The position numbers and the translations under genes were made by a program. The notes beneath the pieces are model-generated. The model saw nothing but the letters and a program-made list of their open reading frames with translations, ran no database searches and was not told the DNA's origin. A stretch of 64,000 bases of DNA from Amphibalanus amphitrite. Lineage: Eukaryota > Arthropoda > Thecostraca > Balanomorpha > Balanidae. Positions 42,961 to 53,112 of this stretch are shown in pieces. The DNA lies in assembly GCF_019059575.1 (NCBI RefSeq), contig NW_024881519.1:930001-994000 (forward strand), read 5' to 3'. Positions within the stretch are counted from its first letter, which is position 1, and the number at the start of each line of letters is the position of its first letter.

Positions 42961-43340
42961 CAACCAGTGTTAAAAGGCACGAGGAAACGGGTGTGAACGC
43001 AACACCCGTCCGTCGTTTCCATCCTCAGGATGTTCAGATCAAGTTCAAATCCTTCTCCTCCACGCAGCAACTCTTGATCCGGGCTGGACAGGCAACTTTA
43101 TCTCATGCGGGCTGCTCCCTTGAAGCGCACCACTGCTCCCATGGGAGCACACCCGTAGCCGGGTGCAGAGAGTGCTTGGGGGGCTGGTCGGCCTGTCCAT
43201 TCGGACGGGCTCAGCCCCGGTGACTCTCTAGGGTGCCTGTCCATACCAATGTTTACCCCAATTCCTATAATCCTTCCGGCTCTGCAGTGGTCTCAATGGA
43301 CCGAAAGGGCCTAACCCAACAAAACAAAAACAAACAAAGG
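42961..43340 (+). mobile_element. Possible retroposon with A-rich tail
   Basis: The segment ends in AACCCAACAAAACAAAAACA, a degenerate A-rich tail typical of LINE/SINE 3' ends. It contains a GC-rich body with a CTGCTCCCATGGGAGCA hairpin. The left boundary and TSD are not determined. Confidence 0.3.
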
Positions 43341-44415
43341 TTAAGAACGGATTAAATTACGGAGTCTCTCTAACAGCTGGAATGTTACCATAACATGGAA
43401 ATGTTACATACTTTATTCCCTAATCAGCTGGAGCATGCATAATGATCCAAATGTTTCTAGTTATGCTTGAGTTGTATGAGCAAGAAGCACGTCAGTGGTC
43501 GATAAAACTTCCAACGTGCCAACGCTCGTTGGAGCAAGATATTAGCAATACTTGGAAGAGCTGGAGACAGTCCGCCCGTCTACATGGATGCTTCCTTACG
43601 CCTAAAATACAGCATTGACTCATGACTTACTAATCGTCCGGTGCTGTTATCGGCTGCTCGGTACCGCGTGTATGTTCCCTCATTCACTCCTGGTTACCCT
43701 TCGGTCACCCCTCGCTGGGTCGGGCCAGTCGGCTATTTTTATCCTCATTCCGGCTAGGCCACCCGCTGAGCTCCCGCCGTGCCGCGCCGTCTGCGAGGGA
43801 CCTGACCCTTCTGCCGGCAGAGGTTTCTCCAGGTGTCTCCAAGGAGCCATCGTAGCGCTAAGGGTGTGCTCCGCATACACATACATTGATTTTCGCCCTT
43901 ACTAGCAGGGCCGCTGGCACGCGTTGGCAGCGCCCTGCGGGCATTTTTTCGCTTAGGGTCATTTTGTGGTGAGGAGGATCAGAAAATCAACCTTCCAACT
44001 TTCTCCAGGCCTGGGTGTTTTATCGAGCGCGCCTGAAAACGCACAGTGGACCGAAATCACACTTCGACTGCGTTACTTCGTATTAGGTAATATGATAAAA
44101 AGTCCGCTCTTTTCTCAATCAATAAGGACAAGTGCGTTAAAGCACACATATAAACTTTTAAATTAAAAGCTTTAAAATGCTAAATTTGAACATCTCTAAG
44201 CTGATGATAATCGTTAGTTGTTTCAGACTTTGGCGCGAAAACGTAGGCATTCAGATCCACCGTGCGACCGGTCACCGTAACTATGCAGTAGTGTGATGGT
44301 GTGAGTTGGGGAATCAAGGCCGTATAGGGAGAAGGTGAGGAGATACCGGTGTGCCGACGCGGCGGATGGCAGTGAATTTTCAGGATAGGTAGCAAAAGGC
44401 TCATTCCCAGACGTT

Positions 44416-44514
44416 GTGCCAAATTTTGCGGCGCTATGCGACACCAACTTTTACGCTATTCGCGAAAAAAAAAACTTAGGGAGGCTGCTCCCCCCCCGCA
44501 AGGCGAGGGCTAAG
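44416..44514 (-). mobile_element. TTAA-type element end in the 4.6-kb insertion
   Basis: Read on the minus strand: TTAGCCCTCGCCTTGC, then a G-run, AGCAGCC, TTTTTTCGCGAATAGCG. This is the family's left-end order with the TTAA mutated to CTTA. The other end is not found. Confidence 0.5.
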
Positions 44515-44989
44515 TTGGAGACAGTGATGGGACTAAGATGTTCGTTGGAGCAACTCCAAGCATTTTATCGACCTCTGAAGCACGTCCTCGCAACTTTAAC
44601 GTCGTTTTTGGCCGTAGGTACACGAAGACCTTTCCTCATCCGTCTGCCCATAGTACGAGTTCATCCCCTGTTCTTATCTAGACGGTCACCGGCTACCAGT
44701 TGGAGTAGATAACATCGGAGCAAATCCAACGAGCTGGCCATTAACGAGACTATAGGTGGACCTCGGCCCCTGTTTCACGATACGACCCTCCCCGCCGCTA
44801 CAGGGTATCGACACTTAGCCGGTTTTCATTAAGACGTTGGCAACATTGTGAAGTTTGCTTACGTTTCCATAGGGACGGAGGCACCCATACCTGATGATGT
44901 TAGGTACTGGGTAGCAGCGTGCCGCTAAACAGTGACTATAGCTTTGGCCCCGAGGCTGGTTTAGCCACGTGTTACATCTCAAGATATCT

Positions 44990-45860
44990 GTGGCTTAGAG
45001 CCAGGTCAGGTCATTTTGCACCCTATATATTGCCTCATATTCAACATTCTCTCTCTATATATAATAATATATATAATACTAATAATAAGTCAATAAGAGC
45101 AAATTGAAAGGCGTCTCATTTGGTCTGGACGGGTCATTCTTAACACCCTCAAACATCGGGTTACATGTTAACAGTGGCATGAAAACGGTCAACAGCAGTT
45201 TTTTTTTACTATAACTTTTGACACACGTGCTAGAGCGATGAAAACACGTCAGATGTGTTCAGCTCGACGATACGGATCGACTGATATGCAGCATGACCCT
45301 TTCCGGTCAGGTCATGACCTTGGCCTGACGTAAAATTTTCAAAATGACCTTCCAAGGTCAACCTACGAGTATAGTTCATTCGACGCGTCTCGACGAGAGG
45401 AACACGATGCTGGCAAAAGTAATGTCGTGGCTCGTTTAAGTCAAAAGTTATTACCGAAAAAAAAAGTTTTTCGTAAACACGCCTCTTTTGGAGTTTTTGC
45501 CCTCTGGAGGCTACACCGTTGACCTGAGTTCAAATCTATGAATAAAACTCAGAAAGACCTGTGAAAGAGCTATCGAATGCGCTTTTCCGCGGCGCTGTAG
45601 TTCTATTGGTTCTCAAGTTATGCGTCGGGTGTTTCGAAAACTGTTGAAATGGACAAAATTTGCCTTTAATGACCTCTGGTAACCTGACCTTTGACCTGAC
45701 CTAAAAAATGACTGAAGTATTTCCACCATTATTTTTACGCTCTTTGGAATGCCGCTTACCCCGTGTGGCTACGTGGCCCAGAAGCCGAGTTGGGGGGGGG
45801 GGGGGACGGGCGGGGGTTTCATACACCCTCGACCCGGCGCGGTTGGTACCGTGTACCGGC
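44990..45860. mobile_element. AGGTCA-rich remnant related to TTAA elements
   Basis: It includes CAGCTCGACGATACGGATCG and AGGTCATGACCTTGGCC, also found near 51240, and the DR1 motif TGACCTTTGACCT (45685-45697). Its right edge is a G-run at 45795. Ends are not resolved. Confidence 0.5.
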
Positions 45861-48508
45861 CCGGCGTGGGTTTTTACTTTGTGCAAGTATATTTGTGAAA
45901 GTTACAGGTTTAATTTAATCGGCAGATGAATATTTATCAAAAATATACTCATGAAATATATGTAAGAGATGACAGCGATCGGAAAATTACCCATTTCACG
46001 ATGGACGCTAGGTCGCCCACGTGGGTATGAAAACAACGATTTTCATGACAAAGGATACAATCTCAAATACTTAACCTGTCTCTAACAATTCTTGCCATTC
46101 TCATTTATACCATAGGTATCTTCTAAGCTAGCTGAGAAACCATGTTCCGCAGAAAAATCACTTAATTAGCTCCGACACGACGCCCTCAACACGCACGAGG
46201 CCGGCCGCTTCCTTAGTGAAGATAGTTCACTTAAATGCCCACCAGGTGGCAGGGGAGACAGGTCGCGGGGGGAGTTGCCGATCCGTTATGTGATCCGTGC
46301 ACATGTACTGCCACTAGCCGGCGGTGCCATCTATTGCCGAGCTACGCAAGCAGGAGGGCCACAGGGGGCGCTACTGTCGACCTAACCGCGCACCGAGCAG
46401 CTGAGTCGAGCAGACGTACGAGCAGCGCCTACACAAACCATTGACATGAGGCATTGAGGTCAAATCTTAAAAGCGAAAGCGTTTTGAAAGGCCTATCGAA
46501 TGAGTCGTTCCCGAAGCTCTAGCTCTTTGGTTCACGAGTTATACGGTTATTTGTGAAAATATAAAAACAGGAATTTTTTCGTACTAATCTTGTCTTTGTG
46601 TTTATCGTAATTTTATCGTTATATCATCTTCAATGACCTCAGCGATGACCTAATCGAAAATTGAAAAATGACCTGTACGATTCTGAAGCATCCTACAGCT
46701 ATCTGCTGCTTTTCTCGTCTTTCTAGCCTTCTTAAATTATGATCGGGTTTGGCCGATACGCTGATGGCTGATTACACTCGTTAGAGAGCTATCGAAACCA
46801 CTTTCAGCGCGCTATAGCTTTATATGTCCTCGAGTGTCGAAATAGGCGAAACTTTCCCTTCGATGAACATGATGACGTGGGCTTTGGTCTGAAGTGCAAC
46901 ATGACTGAAGTAATTTCTCCATGATTTTCGACGCTCTTTAGAAAGCCGCCTACCGCCGCACTTGTCGCTACGTGACCCTGGAGTCAGGTTAGAAGGGAAT
47001 ATTCAAACACCCCTCAGGGGCGTAAAACTGGAAAGCCTGGGGGCTGGGGCCCTGCTCTGCGGGGCGCGGTCGAGCTAGGCTAGAGCCAGTTCGGGATGTT
47101 TACAAGCCCACGTAAAGCACTCAAGAATCTGCATAGAGCACAGGCCTTCCAAGACTTGGGGGTTTAGCTATCAACAATCGACATGGTCTTTTGAGACCTG
47201 CGTGGTGGCTATCAGAGGTCGGTGGGCCCCTCAAAAGCCGGTGCAGGAGCCTCAGGTGTCAGTTTGGAGCCATCATGGACCGGTGTGGAGTCCTAATGAA
47301 TACCTAGGCGTCAAACTCCTAGACGTCAGGGTGGGGCCGGGCGGTGAGGCAGGCACAGGCCAGAAGAGAAGAGGAATTTTCAGATGTCGGCTTGGCATCT
47401 TAGGGCCCTGCATGGCTTTCTCAGAGGCTGACATATCGTACTGCGGGACCTCCATGAGCCTCAAAAACCTCTATGGGCCCCCTCACGCTTGGGGTAGGCT
47501 TCCTGAAGCATAAAATCTCTGAGTCTTGAGATGGGCCCATTAGACATGAACTGGGCCATCAATATACATGTGGTGAGTTGACCTATATCAAACATGATAT
47601 CGGCTCAATCAGGATTGGGATAGGCCCTCTCAGACCCAGACCAGGCACGGAGTACGGACCCTCCCACACATAGGATGGTCCTTTCATTCCTGGGATGAGT
47701 CTTCTCAGGCCTGAACTGGGCCCTCTCAGACCTGAAATGGGCCCCTCTCAGGCCTCAAATAGGTCCTCTAGGGCCTGAAATGGGCCCTCTCAGGCCTGAC
47801 ATTAGCCCTCTCAGACCTGAAATGGGCCCCCTCAGCCCGGAAATGGTCCCTATCATGTCGAAAAAGGGCCCCCTCATACCGTAACTGGGCCCTATCAGGT
47901 CTGAAATGGTGCCTCTTATGCCTGAAATGGGCCCCTCTCAGGCCTCAAACGGGCCCTCTCTGGCCTCAAACGGTCCCTCTCTGGCCTCAAACGGGCCCTC
48001 TCTGGCCTCAAACAGGCCCTCTAGGGCATGAAATATGGGCCCTCTCAAGCTTGAAATGGACCCCTCAGGCCTAAAATGGACCCTATCAGGCCTCAAACAT
48101 GCCCTCTAGGGCCTGAAATGGACCCTCTCAAGCTTCAACTGGGCCCCTTCAGGCCTGAAATGGGCCCTCATAGACCTGAAATGGGCCCTCTCAGGCCTGA
48201 AATGGGCCCTCTCAGGCCTGAAGTAGCCCTCTCATGCCATGGAACGGGCCCTCCTAGGCCTTGGATTAGTTCAATCAGGCCTTGGATGTACCCTCTTAAA
48301 TCATAAAATGGGACTATAAATCCTAAAGGGGGGGGGGGGGCTATCAAGACTGAAAACTGTTTTTCAGTCCAATGACGGACCTTGACATTAGTGATAAAAA
48401 ATTGTCAGGCTGCCTAACGTTACAGTTCGAGTCGACGGTGGGCCCCTAGGATAAGAGACGGGGGTGAGATCTCACCCCTTTCACCCCCCCCCCCTGGCTG
48501 CGCCACTG

Positions 48509-49172
48509 CAGGTAAATGTATTTGGGAGGTACTTAAAATACGTAATAAATCGGGTTTTTCGCTGGTGCATCACCAAAACGGATTGACAATGGTCTTATGA
48601 TGCTACAAACATGTGTGAAAGAATGACCTAAAGTAAATTGATCTAAACTGAAGAGCAGCAAGGCCCCTGGGTGGGATATGGTCTCTACTGATCATCTGCT
48701 CCACATGCATCCTCTGCTTCATGAAATCCTCGCTGTGATTTTCAATGTCATGCTCAATCACTGCTCTCTACCAGATGGTCTGTCACATTCATTGCTGGTG
48801 TCCCTGCTAAAAGAGAAGGGAGGGATGATCGACGACCAGGCGAACTATAGGGCCATTGCCCTATCTACCACCATTTCCAAGGTATTGGAGCTTGTCCTTG
48901 TTGAAAGGCTGCTTCCCTTTATAAGCACTTGCGATGCACAGTTTGGGTTTAAGAGTGGTCTCTCTACCACACATGCGACCTTTGCTTTTAAAGGGACTGT
49001 CCCACCTTTTAAAACGTTGTTAAAACCAGTTAACTTGTGCCCGACTTTATAGATTGGATGACCAGGAACACGGTTCTGGCATTTATTTTTCATTAAACAT
49101 CTTAGGCTTCCCATATTCCAAACACAAACTTTCAAATATGTGACGTCACAGCCCAAAATTACCTCCTTCCCC
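48509..49172 (+). repeat. 664-bp direct repeat S', copy A-right
   Basis: Second copy of 40647-41310, starting exactly at the right terminus of the hAT copy. It differs at a handful of bases (for example AAGGACTT versus AAGCACTT) and continues into the complete MITE and the rest of the RT. Confidence 0.9.
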
Positions 49173-50511
49173 AGGCCACATTACTGTCATAAAGCTGATT
49201 CTTTTTACTCTGTAGGCACCACAACAAAGTTCAGACCAAGTTTTAAGCGATTTTTCAACGAACAAACCCATTTAAATCAGAATGACTAAACGAGGTGACG
49301 TCACACTAACGGTCGCTCCATGTTGAAGATAGGGCCTTGAGCAAGGCCCATTTTCAAATGAAGGGAACGAATTTCTTCAACACCAAGAGGCCGCGGGGGT
49401 TGCAATCTAGATAGATAGTGGTTTCTGAACCTCGCCGCAAACTTGGCTATCTCAACTCAAACCCCATGTTAAAGGTGGGATAGTCCCTTTAAAGAAACTA
49501 TTCACTTCTTTACTAAACAAGGTACTCCAGTATATGCGTGCTTTTTGGACGCCAGTAAGGCTTTTGACAGGGTATGCCACTCGAAACTACTGAAAATCTT
49601 GGTTGAGCGCGGTGCTCCGCTAAAGTACCTTAAGCTGCTAATGTAATGGTACCGGACCCAAACGATGTCTGTCAAATGGGCTAATGTTGAGTCTGACTCC
49701 TTCTTGGTAAAAAATGGTGTGCGTCAGAGTGGCAGCCTGTCACCCTTACTATTCAGTTTGTACATCGATGATCTGCTGTGTGATATTCGTCAGTCTGGCT
49801 TAGGCCGTCACATCGGGTCATGCGCCGTGAATGTTTTTGCTTATGCCGACGATATCGTTATTCTGTCCCCCACTAGGGCGGGCTTAGAAAGGCTTGTGAG
49901 GAAATGTGAGCAGTTTGCGTTATCCCGAGACATAAAATTCAATGCGAGAAAATCGGTGTGCATGATGTTTACCCCAGAACGGCCCTACAGCCGCAAGCAC
50001 TTAGGGCTTTACTCGCCTAACAGTATCACTTTAGACGGCCAGCCCATGTTATGGGTTAATAGCTTCAAGTACTTAGGGCATATGCTAATGAGCGACCTCA
50101 GTGACAGTGCTGACATGCGTAGAACAAAACGTATCCTGTATTATGGTACTAACATGATTTGTGCGAGGGTAGGCTATGCAGACAGAGACATTCTGGTGAG
50201 ATTGTTTAAATCCTACTGCTCTAGCCTGTATGGTTGTGAGCTTTGGAACACCTCTGTGCACAAAAAGGCATTCAATGAGCTCTGCGTAGCCTACCACTCA
50301 TGCATCAAAAGACTTGTTAAACTACTACGATCAACTCGTAATCATGACATGTGTCTCGCTCTAGAACTGCTTCCATGCCCCATTTTGGTAGCTTGCAGAC
50401 AATTGTCGTTCTGGCGGAGGCTAAATTCGTGTGACAACTCAATCGTGAGAGCGCTTCTTGCCAGCGGCATTGATGCACATGGCCTGCTTGCTACCACACA
50501 TGTGCAGATCA
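48642..50511 (+). pseudogene. Non-LTR reverse transcriptase, broken by a MITE, a stop and a hAT end
   Basis: The first part (48642-48991) repeats the K-S-S-K-A-P-G to S-T-T-H-A-T-F-A-F-K region. After the MITE (48992-49488) the frame resumes in register. It shows motif A, F-L-D-A-S-K-A-F-D (about 49550), motif B, R-Q-S-G-S-L-S-P-L-L-F (about 49725) and the catalytic motif C, F-A-Y-A-D-D (about 49838). A thumb-like region with L-Y-G-C-E-L-W follows. One in-frame TAA (49644-49646) lies between motifs A and B. The reading is cut at 50512 by a hAT-like terminus. The 3' end and endonuclease are absent. Clade is not resolved; CR1/Jockey-like is a guess. Confidence 0.88.
48992..49488. mobile_element. 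Complete 497-bp TTAA MITE inside the RT
   Basis: AGGGACTGTCCCACCTT at the left is matched by AAGGTGGGATAGTCCCT at the right, with TTAA on both sides (48988-48991 and 49489-49492). Removing it with one TTAA restores the RT frame, confirming insertion. Two TGACGTCA motifs lie inside (49141 and 49307). Confidence 0.9.
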
Positions 50512-50631
50512 CAGGGGCGGATCCAGGAATTTTCGGGAGGGGGGGGGGCGGCAAGTCAAATTAGGGGCGACCTGGCAATCTGGGGGCGCTTCATACGAAG
50601 GGGCGCCAAACCGTCGTCAAAATCGAGAGTC
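50512..50631. mobile_element. Left end of a hAT-like element
   Basis: CAGGGGCGGATCCAGGAATT followed by a G-run is a common hAT terminus. It interrupts the RT. No complementary right end is found before the unit ends at 51513, so only the left part is kept. Confidence 0.6.
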
Positions 50632-51513
50632 GTCAAACCCGCGCCGTGCTGGGGGACGGCATGCTCCCCCCTCAGGTTTTTCGCAAATATCTGAAAAACA
50701 GCTGCGCGCAGCGCCGCCGTTTTTAGCACACCTTATCATGCATCTTTTCTGCACAAGTTGTTAAAATGTCAGACCCGGGTCATGCAACGGCAGGTCACCA
50801 GGTCAAGCCAAGTGACCTACCGCCAGATAAGTTAAAATGTTCACCATGACCATTGCTATACCGACTGAACGGTCGCTTTGAAACTGTCAGCGATTGGTGA
50901 AAGCAACAATATTCATGAAATGTATATCTCGGAATTTTGATATTTGTGAGCTAAGGTTAGGTCAGTATTGCGACCTCTCCAATCTCCATTAGGTATATAC
51001 CTAACTAAGTTTCTGGGAGACAACTGAAAGGCATCTCTTTTGGATGAGCGCCATTCTAGACAATCGCAAGCATTTGGAATTAGAATACATGTAAAATTAA
51101 CACACTGGATAAGAAAATTGCACCTGTGACCATTTATTATGTCCCACAGGTCATCCCAGTTCATGAAGGTCTACAACAGTTTTTTGAAAATAACTTTTGA
51201 TAGATACATGCTAGAACGATAAAAGCACCTCAGTTGTGTTCAGCTCGACGATACGGATCGACTGATATGCAACATGACATTTCCCGGGGAGGTCATGACC
51301 TTGACCTGAATTACCTTTTCAAGGTCATTCTATCGTCCATTCGACGCGTCTCGACGACAGAAACGCGATGCTGGCAAGCGTAATGTCGAGACTCTCTTGA
51401 GTCGAAATCTAGCGCAGGAAATGTAAAACTGTTAATTTTAGAGTTTTTGCCCTCTGGAGGCTAAACCGTTGACCAGAGGTCAATTCTGAGGGCAGTTTAC
51501 AGAAACACCGTTG
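50632..51513. mobile_element. TTAA-type element cut by the duplication junction
   Basis: TCAAACCCGCGCCGTGCTGG, GGGACGGC, a C-run, then CAGGTTTTTCGCAAATATCTG gives the family's left-end order with a mutated TTAA. AGGTCA repeats and CATTCGACGCGTCTCGACGA follow. The element stops at the tandem junction. Confidence 0.5.
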
Positions 51514-52581
51514 TAAAAGAGAGACGCCTATGATAAGCGCACATTGTATGCGACAACGGGGCGACTGTGGGACATATAGGGATGTCTCTGATGACTACAT
51601 AGGGCGCTTATATGCCAAAGAGGGCGCCTATGAAGCTAATGGGGGCACCTGGGAAACGAGGAAGACATTTGTGTAAGGGTTTTCAGGGGTCATTTGCCGT
51701 TTGCAGCAAATAGATTCTAAAAAAAAATCGGAGGGGGAATAAGTTTTAAAAATGGTGCGGACTTTCCGCACTGTTCGCTTAAGCGGTTACGCCCCTGGGT
51801 ACATTTGCCCGATCTCAGAAGCTAGATTTGGAGGTCATACTTGAAAGCAGCCAGCAGGACGAGGCAAAATTTGGAGGCCCCTGAAAATAGGAGGCCCCCT
51901 GGGAAAGGAGGCCCCTTGATAGGGTGGCCCACCCACATTTCATGACGTTCCTACGCCCGTGGTGAGTAGAGTAGGGTGGGGTAAGTGGAACAGGTGGGGT
52001 AATTTGAACATAGTATAAATAACACAAAATTACGAAAAATCCATAAGTGGCACGACCAATAAGACCAAATTGGGAAATTATCGTTACTAAAAGGGCTATC
52101 ATATGAACGGCCTTTTAACCCTATACAAAGTGGCAGTGGCAGTACATAGTGGCAGGGAAGCCTGTTTAGGACCCTCCTTGATATCTCGAGATCAAACGGG
52201 CCTGTTTTCGAAATTTAAACTGCATTCCATGCCGCTCAAACAGATCTACATTACAAAGGTCCCAAAAAAGTAAATAGGGGGGGGGGCTCTAGGGGAGTTA
52301 AAACCTCATATTGCAGATAGTTTTTCAACTGCTCACCATGGCCATGTTTTTCAACCAATTTTGACGCAACTACTGCCGATCGATGCAGAATGAACCAGAA
52401 ATAAACATGCGTCATAAAAATGGGTATTTAAAAATAATAGGCGGATACAGGTAAATGTATTTGGGAGGTACTTAAAATACGTAATAAATCGGGTTTTTTC
52501 GCTGGTGCATCACCAAAACGGATTGACAATGGTCTTATGATGCTACAAACATGTGTGAAAGAATGACCTAAAGTAAATTGA

Positions 52582-52929
52582 TCTAAACTGAAGAGCAGCA
52601 AGGCCCCTGGGTGGGATATGGTCTCTACTGATCATCTGCTCCACATGCATCCTCTGCTTCATGAAATCCTCGCTGTGATTTTCAATGTCATGCTCAATCA
52701 CTGCTCTCTACCAGATGGCCTGTCACATTCATTGCTGGTGTCCCTGCTAAAAGAGAAGGGAGGGATGATCGACGACCAGGCGAACTATAGGGCCATTGCC
52801 CTATCTACCACCATTTCCAAGGTATTGGAGCTTGTCCTTGTTGAAAGGCTGCTTCCCTTTATAAGGACTTGCGATGCACAGTTTGGGTTTAAGAGTGGTC
52901 TCTCTACCACACATGCGACCTTTGCTTTT
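52582..52929 (+). pseudogene. RT fragment, copy B of 40780-41127
   Basis: Same frame and content as in unit A, including I-R-T-C-D-A-Q-F-G-F. It ends at the MITE's left TTAA and is followed by the hAT copy at 53113. Confidence 0.85.
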
Positions 52930-53112
52930 AAAGGGACTGTCCCACCTTCTAAAATGTTGTTAAAACCAGTTAAATTGTGCCCGCCTTTATAGATTGGATG
53001 ACCAGGAACACGGTTCTGGCATTTATTTTTCATTAAACATCTTAGGCTTCCCATATTCCAAACACAAACTTTCAAATATGTGACGTCACAGCCCAAAATT
53101 ACCTCCTTCCCC

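Larger units (their letters stand above)
41847..46433. mobile_element. 4.6-kb insertion with TGTAG...CTACA ends and 5-bp TSD
   Basis: CAAAC flanks the insert on both sides (41842-41846 and 46434-46438). Hat no. 1 has the uninterrupted site CCAAACCATTGACATG at about 5800. The ends TGTAGCCGCCGTCTGCTC and (complement of the right) TGTAGGCGCTGCTCG are loosely alike. TG/CA ends and a 5-bp TSD would suit an LTR element, but no terminal direct repeats are found. A TGT-ended Ginger-like DNA transposon is an alternative. The body holds inverted arms, an A-rich-tailed segment and TTAA-element pieces; no integrase or transposase is recognised. Confidence 0.7.
41311..48508. mobile_element. hAT no. 1-type copy in unit A, left end truncated
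   Basis: It matches hAT no. 1 from its 11th base (GCCAGAACTCTGGCGACGG) to the intact right TIR CTGGCTGCGCCACTG. It lacks the two insertions of that copy (4907-5525 and 6825-8040) but has its own at 41847-46433. The missing first 10 bp of the left TIR and the absent TSD show that its left side was lost by rearrangement. The minisatellite lies at about 47690-48250. Confidence 0.88.
39710..51513 (+). repeat. 11.8-kb tandem duplication, copy A
   Basis: This 11,804-bp unit is followed without spacer by a nearly identical copy (51514-63293) and the start of a third (63294-64000). It contains the right end of hAT no. 4, an RT fragment, a hAT no. 1-type copy with a 4.6-kb insertion, and a second RT fragment with a MITE. 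Terminal transposon pieces follow. Base substitutions between A and B are very rare by eye (for example near 41236); nearly all differences are 1-2 bp indels. Confidence 0.95.

Noticed and set aside
41847..46433. LTR retrotransposon
   Set aside because: TG...CA ends and a 5-bp TSD fit, but no direct terminal repeats, PBS next to an LTR, gag or pol were found.
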